Shown here piece after piece: positions 42,214-50,066 of a stretch of DNA of 64,000 nt. Each line of letters begins with the position of its first letter. The first letter of the stretch is position 1. The stretch lies in NCBI RefSeq assembly GCF_028765165.1, contig NZ_JARADB010000010.1:1-64000 (forward strand), written 5' to 3'. The position numbers and the translations under genes were made by a program. The DNA comes from Paenibacillus sp. MAHUQ-63. Lineage in GTDB: Bacteria > Bacillota > Bacilli > Paenibacillales > NBRC-103111. Below the pieces are notes generated by a model. That model saw nothing but the letters and a program-made list of their open reading frames with translations, did not search any database and was not told the DNA's origin.

Positions 42214-43197
42214 GTGAAGCCAAAAGTCTATCTAGCAAGAAGCTTGCCTGAAGAAGTTGAAGCATATGTAGCAGATTATTGTGAAATTAGAAAATGGGAA
42301 GGAACTGAAGCCATTACCTCTGAGCAGCTAGCTCAGGAAGTGAGTGATGCTGAAGGTGTGCTGGTTACCGGAACACCCATAACTGAAGCTGTGCTTCAAG
42401 CAGGCCCTAACATACGAGTCATTAGTAATTTATCGGTCGGATATAACAATCTGTCTTTGAATGCCATAAAAGCACGCGGAATTGTGGGAACTCATACGCC
42501 ATATGTGTTAGATGAAACCGTAGCAGATCTGGCTTTTGCCTTAATCTTGTCTACAGCAAGAAGAGTTGCTGAATTGGATCAATTTGTGAAATCAGGCAAG
42601 TGGCAACAGGGGCAGGATGCCGAGCTATTTGGCGTAGATGTCCATCATGCGCGCTTAGGCATTGTTGGCATGGGACGTATCGGAGAAGCGATAGCCCGAC
42701 GTGCCAAACTGGGTTTTCTTATGGATGTCGTCTACCACAACCGAAATCGCAAATCTGAAACGGAACAATCGCTTGGATTAACGTATTGTACGTTGGAAGA
42801 GCTCCTTCAAACATCGGATTTCGTGCTGCTCATGACACCCTTAACGCCTGAAACTAGACATCTCATGGATACTCCTCAATTTGCTTTAATGAAGAAGAAT
42901 GCTATTTTCATTAATGTTTCACGAGGCGAGACGGTCAATGAACAGGCATTGCTTCAAGCGTTGCAAAATAAACAGATTTACGGTGCGGGGCTGGATGTGT
43001 ATGAGCAGGAGCCTATTGATGTGAATCATCCATTGTTAAAGCTTCCCAATGTCGTAACTGTTCCGCATATCGGTTCAGCAACAGCGGCTACACGATTGAA
43101 TATGGCCAAAATCGCTGCACAGAACCTCGTACATGGCTTATTAGGCAGTTCCAATGTGAATATCATTCCTGAATTGCAAGCAGCCTTTAAAAAATAA
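42214..43197 (+). CDS. D-isomer-specific 2-hydroxyacid dehydrogenase
   Basis: The protein has 327 residues. The NAD(P)-binding fold has GIVGMGRIGEAIA. Active-site residues are visible: Arg in VSRGETV, Glu in YEQEPI, and His in PHIGSAT. The family reduces 2-ketoacids such as glyoxylate, hydroxypyruvate or 2-ketogluconate. Placement between sugar permeases and alpha-xylosidase suggests a role in the same sugar route, but which ketoacid is unclear. The start is GTG 42214 behind AAGGGGGAAATA. Confidence 0.9.
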   Translation: MKPKVYLARSLPEEVEAYVADYCEIRKWEGTEAITSEQLAQEVSDAEGVLVTGTPITEAVLQAGPNIRVISNLSVGYNNLSLNAIKARGIVGTHTPYVLDETVADLAFALILSTARRVAELDQFVKSGKWQQGQDAELFGVDVHHARLGIVGMGRIGEAIARRAKLGFLMDVVYHNRNRKSETEQSLGLTYCTLEELLQTSDFVLLMTPLTPETRHLMDTPQFALMKKNAIFINVSRGETVNEQALLQALQNKQIYGAGLDVYEQEPIDVNHPLLKLPNVVTVPHIGSATAATRLNMAKIAAQNLVHGLLGSSNVNIIPELQAAFKK

Positions 43198-43231
43198 AAA
43201 ATATAAAGATACGATAGGTGGAGAAATCGAA

Positions 43232-45562
43232 ATGAAATTTACGGATGGGTATTGGCATATGAGACAAGGGGTAACATTTAACTACCCTGTGGAAATCCGC
43301 AATATTCGAACGAAGCCAGATACTCTGACGGTGCTAGCTTCATGTAAGAAAATCGTTACTCGCGGGGATACATTGAATACGGCAATTTTAACTGTGAACT
43401 ATACTTCCCCAATGGAAGATGTAATCTGCGTTGAATTGATCCATCATAATGGCAAAGAGCATCAAGGTCCCGAATTTAAAAAAAATGTAAGACCTAATCT
43501 TCCTGTTAAAGTTGAGAACGGCGAGGAAGTTGCCAGCTTTACAAGCGGCAAGCTCAGTGTGCAAATTCATAAAAATGAAGGCTGGAGCACTCATTTTATG
43601 TATGAAGGCAAGCGTTTGACTGGCAGCGGATATAAAAGTCCGGGTCACATCAAGCTGCAGGATCAAAGCACCTATATGAGAGAACAGCTCGATTGCGGTG
43701 TGGGCGAATACATCTACGGGCTTGGAGAACGCTTTACACCATTCGTAAAAAATGGGCAAGTTGTGGACCTATGGAATGAAGACGGGGGAACATGCAGCGA
43801 GCAAGCTTATAAAAACATTCCATTTTACATTTCTAACTTCGGCTATGGCGTATTCGTCGACCATCCAGAACGAGTTTCCTATGAAGTGGCTTCTGAGCAA
43901 GTGTCGAAAGTCCAGTTCAGTGTTCCAGGCGAATCGTTAAAATATTATATCATTGGCGGATCTTCTATGAAGGAAGTGCTGCAGAATTATACGGCATTGA
44001 CAGGAAAACCGGCATTGCCTCCGGCTTGGTCTTTCGGCTTGTGGCTGACGACTTCCTTTACTACTAGCTACGATGAAGATACGGTGAACAGCTTCATCGA
44101 CGGCATGTTTGAACGTGAAATTCCGTTACATGTCTTCCACTTTGATTGCTTCTGGATGAAGGAGTTCCAATGGTGCGACTTCCAGTGGGACAAGGATGTA
44201 TTTCCTGATCCGCAAGGCATGCTGAAGCGGCTTAAAGATAAGGGTCTCAATATTTGCGTATGGATCAATTCCTACATCGCGCAGCAATCCTATCTATTTG
44301 ATGAAGGCAAGGCGAACGGGTATCTTGTCAAGACGAACAATGGGGATGTCTGGCAGTGGGACAGATGGCAGGGTGGAATGGGGCTTGTCGATTTCACCAA
44401 TCCGGCAGCTGTTCGGTGGTATAAAGATAAGCTCAAAGAATTGATAGAGATGGGTGTCGATAGCTTTAAAACCGATTTTGGCGAACGTATTCCAACCGAT
44501 GTCGTCTATTATGACGGCTCTGATCCTGTTAAAATGCATAATTACTATACACATTTATATAATAAAGCTGTATTTGAAGTGCTGGAGGAAACGAAGGGCA
44601 AAAACGAAGCGATGCTATTCGCCCGTTCGGCTACAGCCGGCGGTCAGCAATTTCCAGTACATTGGGGCGGAGATTGCTCGGCAAGCTACAACTCCATGGC
44701 CGAGACGCTGCGTGGCGGTTTATCATTAGGACTTTCCGGTTTTGGATTCTGGAGCCATGACATTAGTGGCTTCGAGAATACAGCGACTCCTGATATTTAC
44801 AAACGTTGGACAGCATTCGGACTGTTATCCTCTCATAGTCGTCTGCATGGAAGCCAATCATACCGTGTGCCTTGGTTATTTGATGATGAAGCTTCCGATG
44901 TACTTCGCTATTTCACTAAACTGAAGTCCACACTTATGCCGTATTTATTCAGCGCATCTGTAGAAGCCACCCAAACCGGCCTGCCTGTGATGCGTGCCAT
45001 GGTACTGGAGTTTAACGAAGATGCTGCTTGCGATCAATTAGATCGACAGTATATGCTAGGTGAATCACTGCTGGTTGCCCCGATCTTCAATGATCAAGGG
45101 ACTGCTCAATATTATTTGCCTCATGGAAGATGGACGAACTATCTGAGTGGAGAGATCGTAGAGGGCGGCCGCTGGATGCGTGAACAGCACAACTATTTCA
45201 GCTTGCCGCTTATGGTCAGACCGAACAGCCTGATTGCAATCGGCAATAATGATCTTCGCCCAGACTATGATTATGCTCAAAACGTTGCATTGCATCTATT
45301 TGAACTTGAAGACGGCCGCTCGGCATACACTACTGTGTACAGCACGAAGGGAGAGGTCGAACTAAGCGTGAGTGTAGAACGAAGCAGCCGAAATATGACC
45401 GTTCATGTGAGCGGCGCTGATAAACCATGGGAAATCATTTTGCGCGGTGTACACGAAGTAGAGTCCGTAGAGGGTGCGACCTGGACTGTTGAAGATTCAG
45501 GTATCCGATTAATTCCAGACAAAGATGCTCTTATTCTAAACGTACAGTTGAGTAACTCTTAA
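43232..45562 (+). CDS. yicI: Alpha-xylosidase, glycoside hydrolase family 31 (YicI-like)
   Basis: The protein has 776 residues, the usual YicI length, without a signal peptide, so it acts on imported oligosaccharides in the cytosol. The GH31 nucleophile is Asp415 in SFKTDFGERIP and the acid/base is Asp481 in HWGGDCSA. The KTDFGERIPTD form is the alpha-xylosidase type rather than alpha-glucosidase. GGTGGAGAAATCG precedes the ATG. It is the last gene of the operon and is followed by a terminator. It would remove alpha-1,6-xylose from xyloglucan fragments. Confidence 0.93.
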   Translation: MKFTDGYWHMRQGVTFNYPVEIRNIRTKPDTLTVLASCKKIVTRGDTLNTAILTVNYTSPMEDVICVELIHHNGKEHQGPEFKKNVRPNLPVKVENGEEVASFTSGKLSVQIHKNEGWSTHFMYEGKRLTGSGYKSPGHIKLQDQSTYMREQLDCGVGEYIYGLGERFTPFVKNGQVVDLWNEDGGTCSEQAYKNIPFYISNFGYGVFVDHPERVSYEVASEQVSKVQFSVPGESLKYYIIGGSSMKEVLQNYTALTGKPALPPAWSFGLWLTTSFTTSYDEDTVNSFIDGMFEREIPLHVFHFDCFWMKEFQWCDFQWDKDVFPDPQGMLKRLKDKGLNICVWINSYIAQQSYLFDEGKANGYLVKTNNGDVWQWDRWQGGMGLVDFTNPAAVRWYKDKLKELIEMGVDSFKTDFGERIPTDVVYYDGSDPVKMHNYYTHLYNKAVFEVLEETKGKNEAMLFARSATAGGQQFPVHWGGDCSASYNSMAETLRGGLSLGLSGFGFWSHDISGFENTATPDIYKRWTAFGLLSSHSRLHGSQSYRVPWLFDDEASDVLRYFTKLKSTLMPYLFSASVEATQTGLPVMRAMVLEFNEDAACDQLDRQYMLGESLLVAPIFNDQGTAQYYLPHGRWTNYLSGEIVEGGRWMREQHNYFSLPLMVRPNSLIAIGNNDLRPDYDYAQNVALHLFELEDGRSAYTTVYSTKGEVELSVSVERSSRNMTVHVSGADKPWEIILRGVHEVESVEGATWTVEDSGIRLIPDKDALILNVQLSNS

Positions 45563-45589
45563 AGAAAATTTAATTTACTGCATAAGCAA

Positions 45590-45627
45590 TAACCACTTTG
45601 CGAAATTTATCGCGGGTGGTTTTTTTT
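45590..45627 (+). terminator. Terminator after the alpha-xylosidase
   Basis: AACCAC (45591-45596) / GTGGTT (45616-45621) with an inner GCGA/TCGC stem is followed by a run of T. Confidence 0.88.
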
Positions 45628-45769
45628 GATAGCAAGAACTATGTAAGCGTTAGGAGACAGGCATTAAGGAATCGGCTTTTCGAACGAAGCGAAGCGAACG
45701 GGAAAAATAAGCTAATCTGTGTAGGCGAGACGTGTTAACGATATTATCTTTGCACAACTTCAAATAAAG

Positions 45770-46006
45770 ATGGACGAGCAAAAAGCAATAAAAATTAATT
45801 ATTCACCTGTGGATGAGATAAAGGATAAACGAAATGGTCCATGTAGCACAGCTTACATAGCTTCGTGTGCACAATGTCAAAAAATTCGATAATACAGGGG
45901 AAGATCTAGAAGATCATAGCTTGATCGACACGAACAGTTTGAACAAAGAGATTCGTTATCTCCAAAAGAGCAAGGTTCTCGTTAAAGTTTCTGTTTAATT
46001 TTAATT
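45770..46006 (+). pseudogene. Unidentified degraded ORF
   Basis: An ATG at 45770 reads MDEQKAIKINYSPVDEIKDK then RNGPCSTAYIASCAQCQKIR and stops. A second frame overlapping its end continues NVKKFDNTGEDLEDHSLIDT and LNKEIRYLQKSKVLVKVSV to a TAA. Joined by a frameshift near 45875 this would make a protein of about 75 residues. No family recognised and no good ribosome binding site. Confidence 0.3.
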
Positions 46007-46093
46007 ATGAAATAAAGAAGACACGCACCTCATTGGGACGAGTGTGTTTTTTGATTTCGAAATTAATTTTGCGCCCCGCGGGAATGGGATAAA

Positions 46094-46129
46094 GTTCTTG
46101 TCATCCGACAGATGTCGGATGACAAGAAC
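46094..46129. repeat. Perfect 17-bp-arm palindrome (GTTCTTGTC type)
   Basis: GTTCTTGTCATCCGACA (46094-46110), GA, then its exact complement to 46129. The core TTGTCATCCGACA/TGTCGGATGACAA is shared with the palindromes at 36797, 48154, 63039 and 33201, where GTTTTGAAA-type flanks replace GTTC/GAAC. Confidence 0.75.
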
Positions 46130-46172
46130 ATGGTTACATTAAAAGTCGCATGTGGTGCGGCTTTTTCTTTTT

Positions 46173-46220
46173 ATGTCCTCAAGTTCTTGTCAAATTTAAA
46201 TGACAAGAACTTGAGGACAT
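46173..46220. repeat. Perfect 20-bp-arm palindrome (GTTCTTGTC type)
   Basis: ATGTCCTCAAGTTCTTGTCA (46173-46192), an 8-nt AT centre, then the exact complement 46201-46220. It is followed by further copies of GACAAGAACAT and ATGACATTCCCG. Confidence 0.75.
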
Positions 46221-46351
46221 TCCCGAATTTGACAAGAACATTATGACATTCCCGACGGATAGCCGCTATTTGTTCTTGATCACGCAGTGGTTGATCTAAC
46301 TGGCACGGGAGCTAAATAACAATTGCCCGCTTTTAACGGTAGTGGCATTCA

Positions 46352-46363
46352 GCTAACGGGCAG
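46352..46363. repeat. Right boundary box GCTAACGGGCAG
   Basis: This is the same box that ends separators A, B and C. Just before it, TTGCCCGCTTTTAACGG (46323-46339) is a partial inverted version. Confidence 0.6.
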
Positions 46364-46400
46364 TTTAACGTGGAAATACTTTCACTCTCGAGGAAACCTT

Positions 46401-46517
46401 ATGACAGTCTGGGTATTATCAATTTGTTCAAGTTCCAAAGGCGAACGCTCAAATTTAACGGAAGACGGCAAGAGTTTATTGTTTTTCGGAAGAATAATTA
46501 AAGAAATGGTATATTAA
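46401..46517 (+). CDS. Possible 38-aa protein
   Basis: MTVWVLSICSSSKGERSNLT followed by EDGKSLLFFGRIIKEMVY. The ATG is preceded by CGAGGAAACCTT, an acceptable ribosome binding site, and the ORF sits directly behind the boundary box at 46352. No homology recognised; it may be the remains of a longer cassette gene. Confidence 0.3.
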   Translation: MTVWVLSICSSSKGERSNLTEDGKSLLFFGRIIKEMVY

Positions 46518-46582
46518 TTAACTTTATTAAAAGTTCACTCCCTATAAACAAAGGGCTCTATTGTATAGTTGAAATTCCCGAA

Positions 46583-46622
46583 CAAAAAAACCTGCACATG
46601 GTTGCGCACAGCCATATGCAGG
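46583..46622 (-). terminator. Terminator of the minus-strand hypothetical gene
   Basis: On the minus strand CCTGCATATGG (46622-46612) pairs with CCATGTGCAGG (46601-46591) and is followed by seven T. Confidence 0.85.
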
Positions 46623-46663
46623 CGAAAGGAATGATCAATAAAACATCAGATAATTCTTATTAA

Positions 46664-47011
46664 CTACCTCCTCTTATCTATTAAATAAGGGATGACAGCT
46701 TGAAAATCTGTAGTATTATTCCAGACAGTTATTCTCCATTCGCTAGGAGTTATAGGATAAGACTCTGTTGAGAACACTTCTGAGGTTTTTGGATCAATAG
46801 GCCTTTGTGACCAACCACCAGAGACTACTCTTCTTCCTGCTCCAGCATTCATAATGAGTACTGCCATCCCTTTTGGTGGTATCACCACTCTAGTAAATAC
46901 GAAACGTCGAAAGCCATTCCCAATGGGTTGTGTAATACGTGCATCTTTTGAACTAAATTTGATTTTCCGTTTTACAGTTGCATTTCTATTAATCTTCTTT
47001 TTAATTGTCAC
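46664..47011 (-). CDS. Hypothetical protein, 115 aa
   Basis: Basic N-terminus (MTIKKKINRNATVKRKIKF), then a beta-rich domain with RRFVFTRVVIPPKGMAVLIM, AGAGRRVVSGGWSQRPID and EWRITVWNNTTDFQAVIPYL. No membrane segment. The GTG start has GAGGAGG 8 nt upstream and the gene ends at a strong terminator, so it is a real unit. It is the only cassette-region gene in this block on the minus strand besides the MerR remnant. Function unknown. Confidence 0.65.
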   Translation of the reverse strand: MTIKKKINRNATVKRKIKFSSKDARITQPIGNGFRRFVFTRVVIPPKGMAVLIMNAGAGRRVVSGGWSQRPIDPKTSEVFSTESYPITPSEWRITVWNNTTDFQAVIPYLIDKRR

Positions 47012-47347
47012 GATTATAACCTCCTCAAATTCCTTTACTTAGTACACTACTTAATAGATGTAAACTAAAGTAATATTGCGTGTGCTTATAATCTAGTTAA
47101 TTCGCCGTAAAATAGGGAGTCACAGGCAACGTCCAGGATCAAAAAAATAGACTAAAAATGCAGACAGCAGTACCCTAAATAACTTAGCATCCCCGACTAA
47201 GAGGTTGAAATATTATCAGGAATAAGCAAATATCTTCTTCTCCTTTTCAGCTATGGCCCCTATCCGACAACAAAAAGTGTCGAAACGGGCAATTTACTTC
47301 AAACGTGCTATCTTTACGTAAGGCTATAGTTAGGAACTCATATAGGT

Positions 47348-47431
47348 ATAAAATGGAAAAGATAGTTCAAAAACAAGGGAGAGATCCCGCGACAGGCAGC
47401 TGTCCCTTGTTTCATTGAAGTAACGGGCAGG
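47348..47431. repeat. Separator D: 84-bp attC-like palindrome
   Basis: Left box TAAAATGGAAAAGATAGTTC (47348-47367). The hairpin AACAAGGGA (47372-47380) / TCCCTTGTT (47403-47411) is extended by TTCAA/TTGAA. The right box is GTAACGGGCAGG (47420-47431). The outermost sequences TAGTTCAA and TTGAAGTA also pair, so the whole unit can fold back on itself. Confidence 0.7.
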
Positions 47432-47494
47432 ATTGCGTGGCGTATGCTCCGAATTACTGATGAGGGAAAATTCCATACTTAAGCGGAGGGCGTT

Positions 47495-47959
47495 ATGAAG
47501 TTTGAATATGAACTAACAGGTATTGGTTGGGCTGATGGTTGCATTGAAATCAACTCATCTACCGTTCACTTCGCGGCAAGCTATATAACGGACGCTCTTT
47601 ATGACATGTTGAAAGCCGTAAATTCACTTGTTCCAGAAGTAAGTCCATTTCCTGTCTCAATGGCGCAGTTTGAATGGAACGAGGAGCCCGGTGGAACTGT
47701 GTGGACATTAAGCAAGATTAATGTTAATTCCTTACGTGTACAAATTAAGTCTTATGAAGATTTAAGGAACAAGAAAAATCAAGTTATTGAACTGGATGAA
47801 ACCTGTTCAATTCATGAGTTTATTAGAACAATAGCTCAAACATTGGATATGTTATTGAGGAAATATGGACGGGAAGGTTACAAAGAAAAGTGGGTTAATT
47901 TTGACTTTCCAATGGATAATTATCTTAAATTAAAAGGTTTCACAGCAAAAAAGGATTAA
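47495..47959 (+). CDS. WapI-like immunity-type protein
   Basis: The protein has 154 residues, soluble. The pattern LTGIGWADGCIEINSSTVHF, ASYITDALYDMLKAVNSL, FEWNEEPGGTVW and the C-terminal YKEKWVNFDFPMDNYLKLK resembles the WapI family, which in Bacillus neutralises the WapA toxin tip. No toxin gene or RHS-repeat gene is near, so it would be an orphan immunity gene carried as a cassette. AAGCGGAGGGCGTT precedes the ATG. It is flanked tightly by separators: the right box of D lies 64 bp upstream and the left box of E begins at the next base after its stop. Family assignment is from memory of the pattern. Confidence 0.55.
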   Translation: MKFEYELTGIGWADGCIEINSSTVHFAASYITDALYDMLKAVNSLVPEVSPFPVSMAQFEWNEEPGGTVWTLSKINVNSLRVQIKSYEDLRNKKNQVIELDETCSIHEFIRTIAQTLDMLLRKYGREGYKEKWVNFDFPMDNYLKLKGFTAKKD

Positions 47960-48240
47960 GCTAACGGAGAACGTTAGTTCAACAAGTCTTATGATTTGTA
48001 ATTCTATTTAATTTGTCAGAAGTACTTCAAAACTAATTTGTTATTCAAACAATTCACCTTAAAATCCATTTCAAAACTTTATTTGTCATTTTATTTTTCG
48101 TGGAAAAGCCAGCAAACCCTTGTGGTTGCTGGCTTTCTCTAGTTCAAAACCAATTTGTCATCCAACAGTTGTTGACGGGTGACAAATAAGTTTTGAAGTA
48201 GACAATAAAGTTATGAAGTGACAAATAAAGTTGGATATTT
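47960..48240. repeat. Separator E: left box and palindromic repeats, no right box seen
   Basis: CTAACGGAGAACGTTAG (47961-47977) starts a 209-bp segment matching 36607-36818 almost base for base, including the AAGCCAGCAA/TTGCTGGCTT hairpin and CAAAACCAATTTGTC. After 48170 the copies diverge into further GACAAATAAGTTTTGAAG-type units. No TTAACGGGCAG box follows before the next ORF. Confidence 0.7.
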
Positions 48241-48381
48241 CCAAGTTGGATTACTTTGCAATTGGCTCGCTTGATATCTGGAGCGGGACGAAACGTGAGC
48301 CATTGTTAATGCACCAGAAGTGGTGGTCTATAAACATGACGTCAAATACCCATATTGCCAAGAATAGGGAGTACGAACACA

Positions 48382-48564
48382 ATGGGCGACTTTGAAAACG
48401 GTCAAAATGTATTGATTGATTACGGTTCATTTCAAAAAGTAGCGACTTATTTAGCCTCAGACAACGGCAATAATGTATTTGTCGATACAAGTGGAAAGTT
48501 TGTTTTAACAGATCGCTATTTAATGAAAGGCTCTGTAAGCATAACAGCAATTGAAGAAGATTAA
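48382..48564 (+). CDS. Hypothetical protein, 60 aa
   Basis: The product starts MGDFENGQNVLIDYGSFQKV, continues ATYLASDNGNNVFVDTSGKF and ends in VSITAIEED. It has an all-beta look. The ATG is chosen because AGGGAG lies 10 nt upstream. A longer ORF on the opposite strand (48251-48601) has no ribosome binding site and low-complexity Leu content, so it is judged a shadow. Function unknown. Confidence 0.45.
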   Translation: MGDFENGQNVLIDYGSFQKVATYLASDNGNNVFVDTSGKFVLTDRYLMKGSVSITAIEED

Positions 48565-48702
48565 GAACTCCGTTGTCACTAAAAGATAAATCATGCTTCA
48601 ACGGCTATAAGAAATTTTGGCCACTTAAGTGATGGTTTGCGTGAAGTCGAAGGACCATATGGGTTTATTAGTCACGCGTGTGGGAGGAGGTGAAGGGATT
48701 AA

Positions 48703-48714
48703 ATTAACGGGCAG
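48703..48714. repeat. Right boundary box ATTAACGGGCAG
   Basis: ATTAACGGGCAGC followed by ATAGCGTGG. The bases GCGTGG after the box recur at 47435-47440 after separator D. It lies 102 bp before the Nudix gene. No left box was found upstream. Confidence 0.6.
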
Positions 48715-48815
48715 CATAGCGTGGAAGAAAATTGTTTACAGGAATATCCGGACATTATGTACTTTAATACATAAAAGCGTTTAAGTAATAAAGTGTGATT
48801 TAGGAGGCGCATCTG

Positions 48816-49220
48816 ATGAAATTCATCGTTTCAGCGAGTGTAATTGTACTCAATGAAAATAACGAAATTCTATTAATGCGAGGTCGTCGTGGATGGGAGA
48901 TGCCACAAGGATGTGTCGAAGAAGGGGAAACTATTCGGGAAGCCGCTGTCCGTGAAGTGAAAGAAGAAACAGGAATCGAAGTTGAATTAATTAATTTCTG
49001 TGGATTGTATCAGAACATAACTCGGGGGGTATGTAATAACATTTTTACAGGTAAACCAGTTGACGGTTCATTAACAACAAGTATTGAGAGTGATGAGGTA
49101 GGTTACTTTTCATTGGAAGAGGCAAGGAAAATGATAACTTGGGGTAATTTCATGGACAGAGTAGATATGGCGTTAAACAATCAAACTCATCCTTTTCTCG
49201 TTGAATTTCGAGAATCATAA
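48816..49220 (+). CDS. Nudix hydrolase
   Basis: The protein has 134 residues. The Nudix box is complete: GCVEEGETIREAAVREVKEE followed by TGI, with the catalytic Glu pair. It would hydrolyse a nucleoside diphosphate linked to another moiety, substrate not predictable. TTAGGAGGCGCATCTG precedes the ATG. It is a typical single-gene cassette, located behind a boundary box. Confidence 0.9.
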   Translation: MKFIVSASVIVLNENNEILLMRGRRGWEMPQGCVEEGETIREAAVREVKEETGIEVELINFCGLYQNITRGVCNNIFTGKPVDGSLTTSIESDEVGYFSLEEARKMITWGNFMDRVDMALNNQTHPFLVEFRES

Positions 49221-49398
49221 AAAGAAATGTACTCATCTTAAATTCATCATTAAAGAAACGGCGAACGATAGCTTCATAGTAAAGGTCAGGCAATGCTCTG
49301 CCTGCGGAGGTGAATCTGCAATGCGGATTTTTCACAATCTTCTATACGGCCTGAATCGGGTAGTTCTAAACAACATTCACAGTAGGGGAGAAGAGTAA
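49201..49398 (+). CDS. Possible small Cys-containing protein (65 aa)
   Basis: A TTG-started frame overlaps the end of the Nudix gene. It contains KKKCTHLKFIIKETANDSFI, VRQCSACGGESAMRIF and ends two bases before the next ORF. Cys residues at 9, 32 and 35 could bind a metal. There is no ribosome binding site, so it may be a fragment of a longer lost gene. Confidence 0.35.
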   Translation: MNFENHKKKCTHLKFIIKETANDSFIVKVRQCSACGGESAMRIFHNLLYGLNRVVLNNIHSRGEE

Positions 49399-49400
49399 CT

Positions 49401-49883
49401 ATGGATGGCGTACATTTTGTTCTGGGGTCACCGAATGGCTATATTCAAGAACCGGGAATCGTTCGAAAAGCGGGAGAGTGGATCGCCAAGTACGGCAAAT
49501 CCATTTTATTCAGCGGAATGGTCGGCGGACTCGGGGAGGATAACTGCCGCTCTGCAGCGGCCCATGCCATTCATAACGGATTGACGGTCATCCCGGAGAC
49601 ACACGAAGCTTATCATGGAGAAAAAGTGGCATATGGAATTCTCGTTCAGGTCGTACTTGAAGATCGCCCGAAGCAGGAGATTAAGGAGCTTTGTGATTTT
49701 TACAGATCGATCGGGCTGCCGCTTAAGCTAAATGAGCTTGGTATCCATCGCGAATTATCACAGGAAGAATTGAATGAAATTTCGAGAATTTCCCTTCTGC
49801 CAGAAAGCACAACGGGGAATATGAACTTTCCTGTTACTTCAGACATGATCATTCGCGCTATTCGTACAGTAGAGAGTTTTTAG
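49401..49883 (+). pseudogene. Iron-containing alcohol dehydrogenase (GldA-like), internally deleted
   Basis: The ORF has 160 codons. It begins like a full-length GldA-type enzyme (GYIQEPGIVRKAGEWIAKYG) but jumps after about residue 38 to the C-terminal third (EDNCRSAAAHAIHNGLTVIP, ETHEAYHGEKVAYGILVQVV). About 180-200 residues with the NAD-binding fold and one metal Asp are missing, without loss of frame. Two metal-binding His remain (AHAIHNG, YHGEK). It has GGGGAGAAGAG before the ATG and could still be translated, but cannot be an active dehydrogenase. Confidence 0.75.
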
Positions 49884-50066
49884 ATGCAAAGGGTCCACAT
49901 CATCCCATTTGAAAAAAAGCTTGAGAAATCAGGCCTTTTTTTGGGGGAATGGCTTCGCGCGCCTGTATCCATTACTACATTTTATCATCCTACAAAAACG
50001 TTTTATGAGGAGCTCTCCTTAATAATGGTATGATGGTAGGCAAACGGAAGAAAAGGGAGTGCTTCT

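Larger units (their letters stand above)
45628..46400. other. 773-bp region without an intact gene
   Basis: It holds a degraded coding remnant (45770-46006), a small hairpin with T-run (46021-46052), two long palindromes (46094-46129, 46173-46220) and a boundary box GCTAACGGGCAG at 46352-46363. No complete gene is supported. Confidence 0.6.

Noticed and set aside
48251..48601. 116-aa minus-strand ORF
   Set aside because: No ribosome binding site, Leu/Ser-rich low-complexity product, antisense to a small ORF with a better start.
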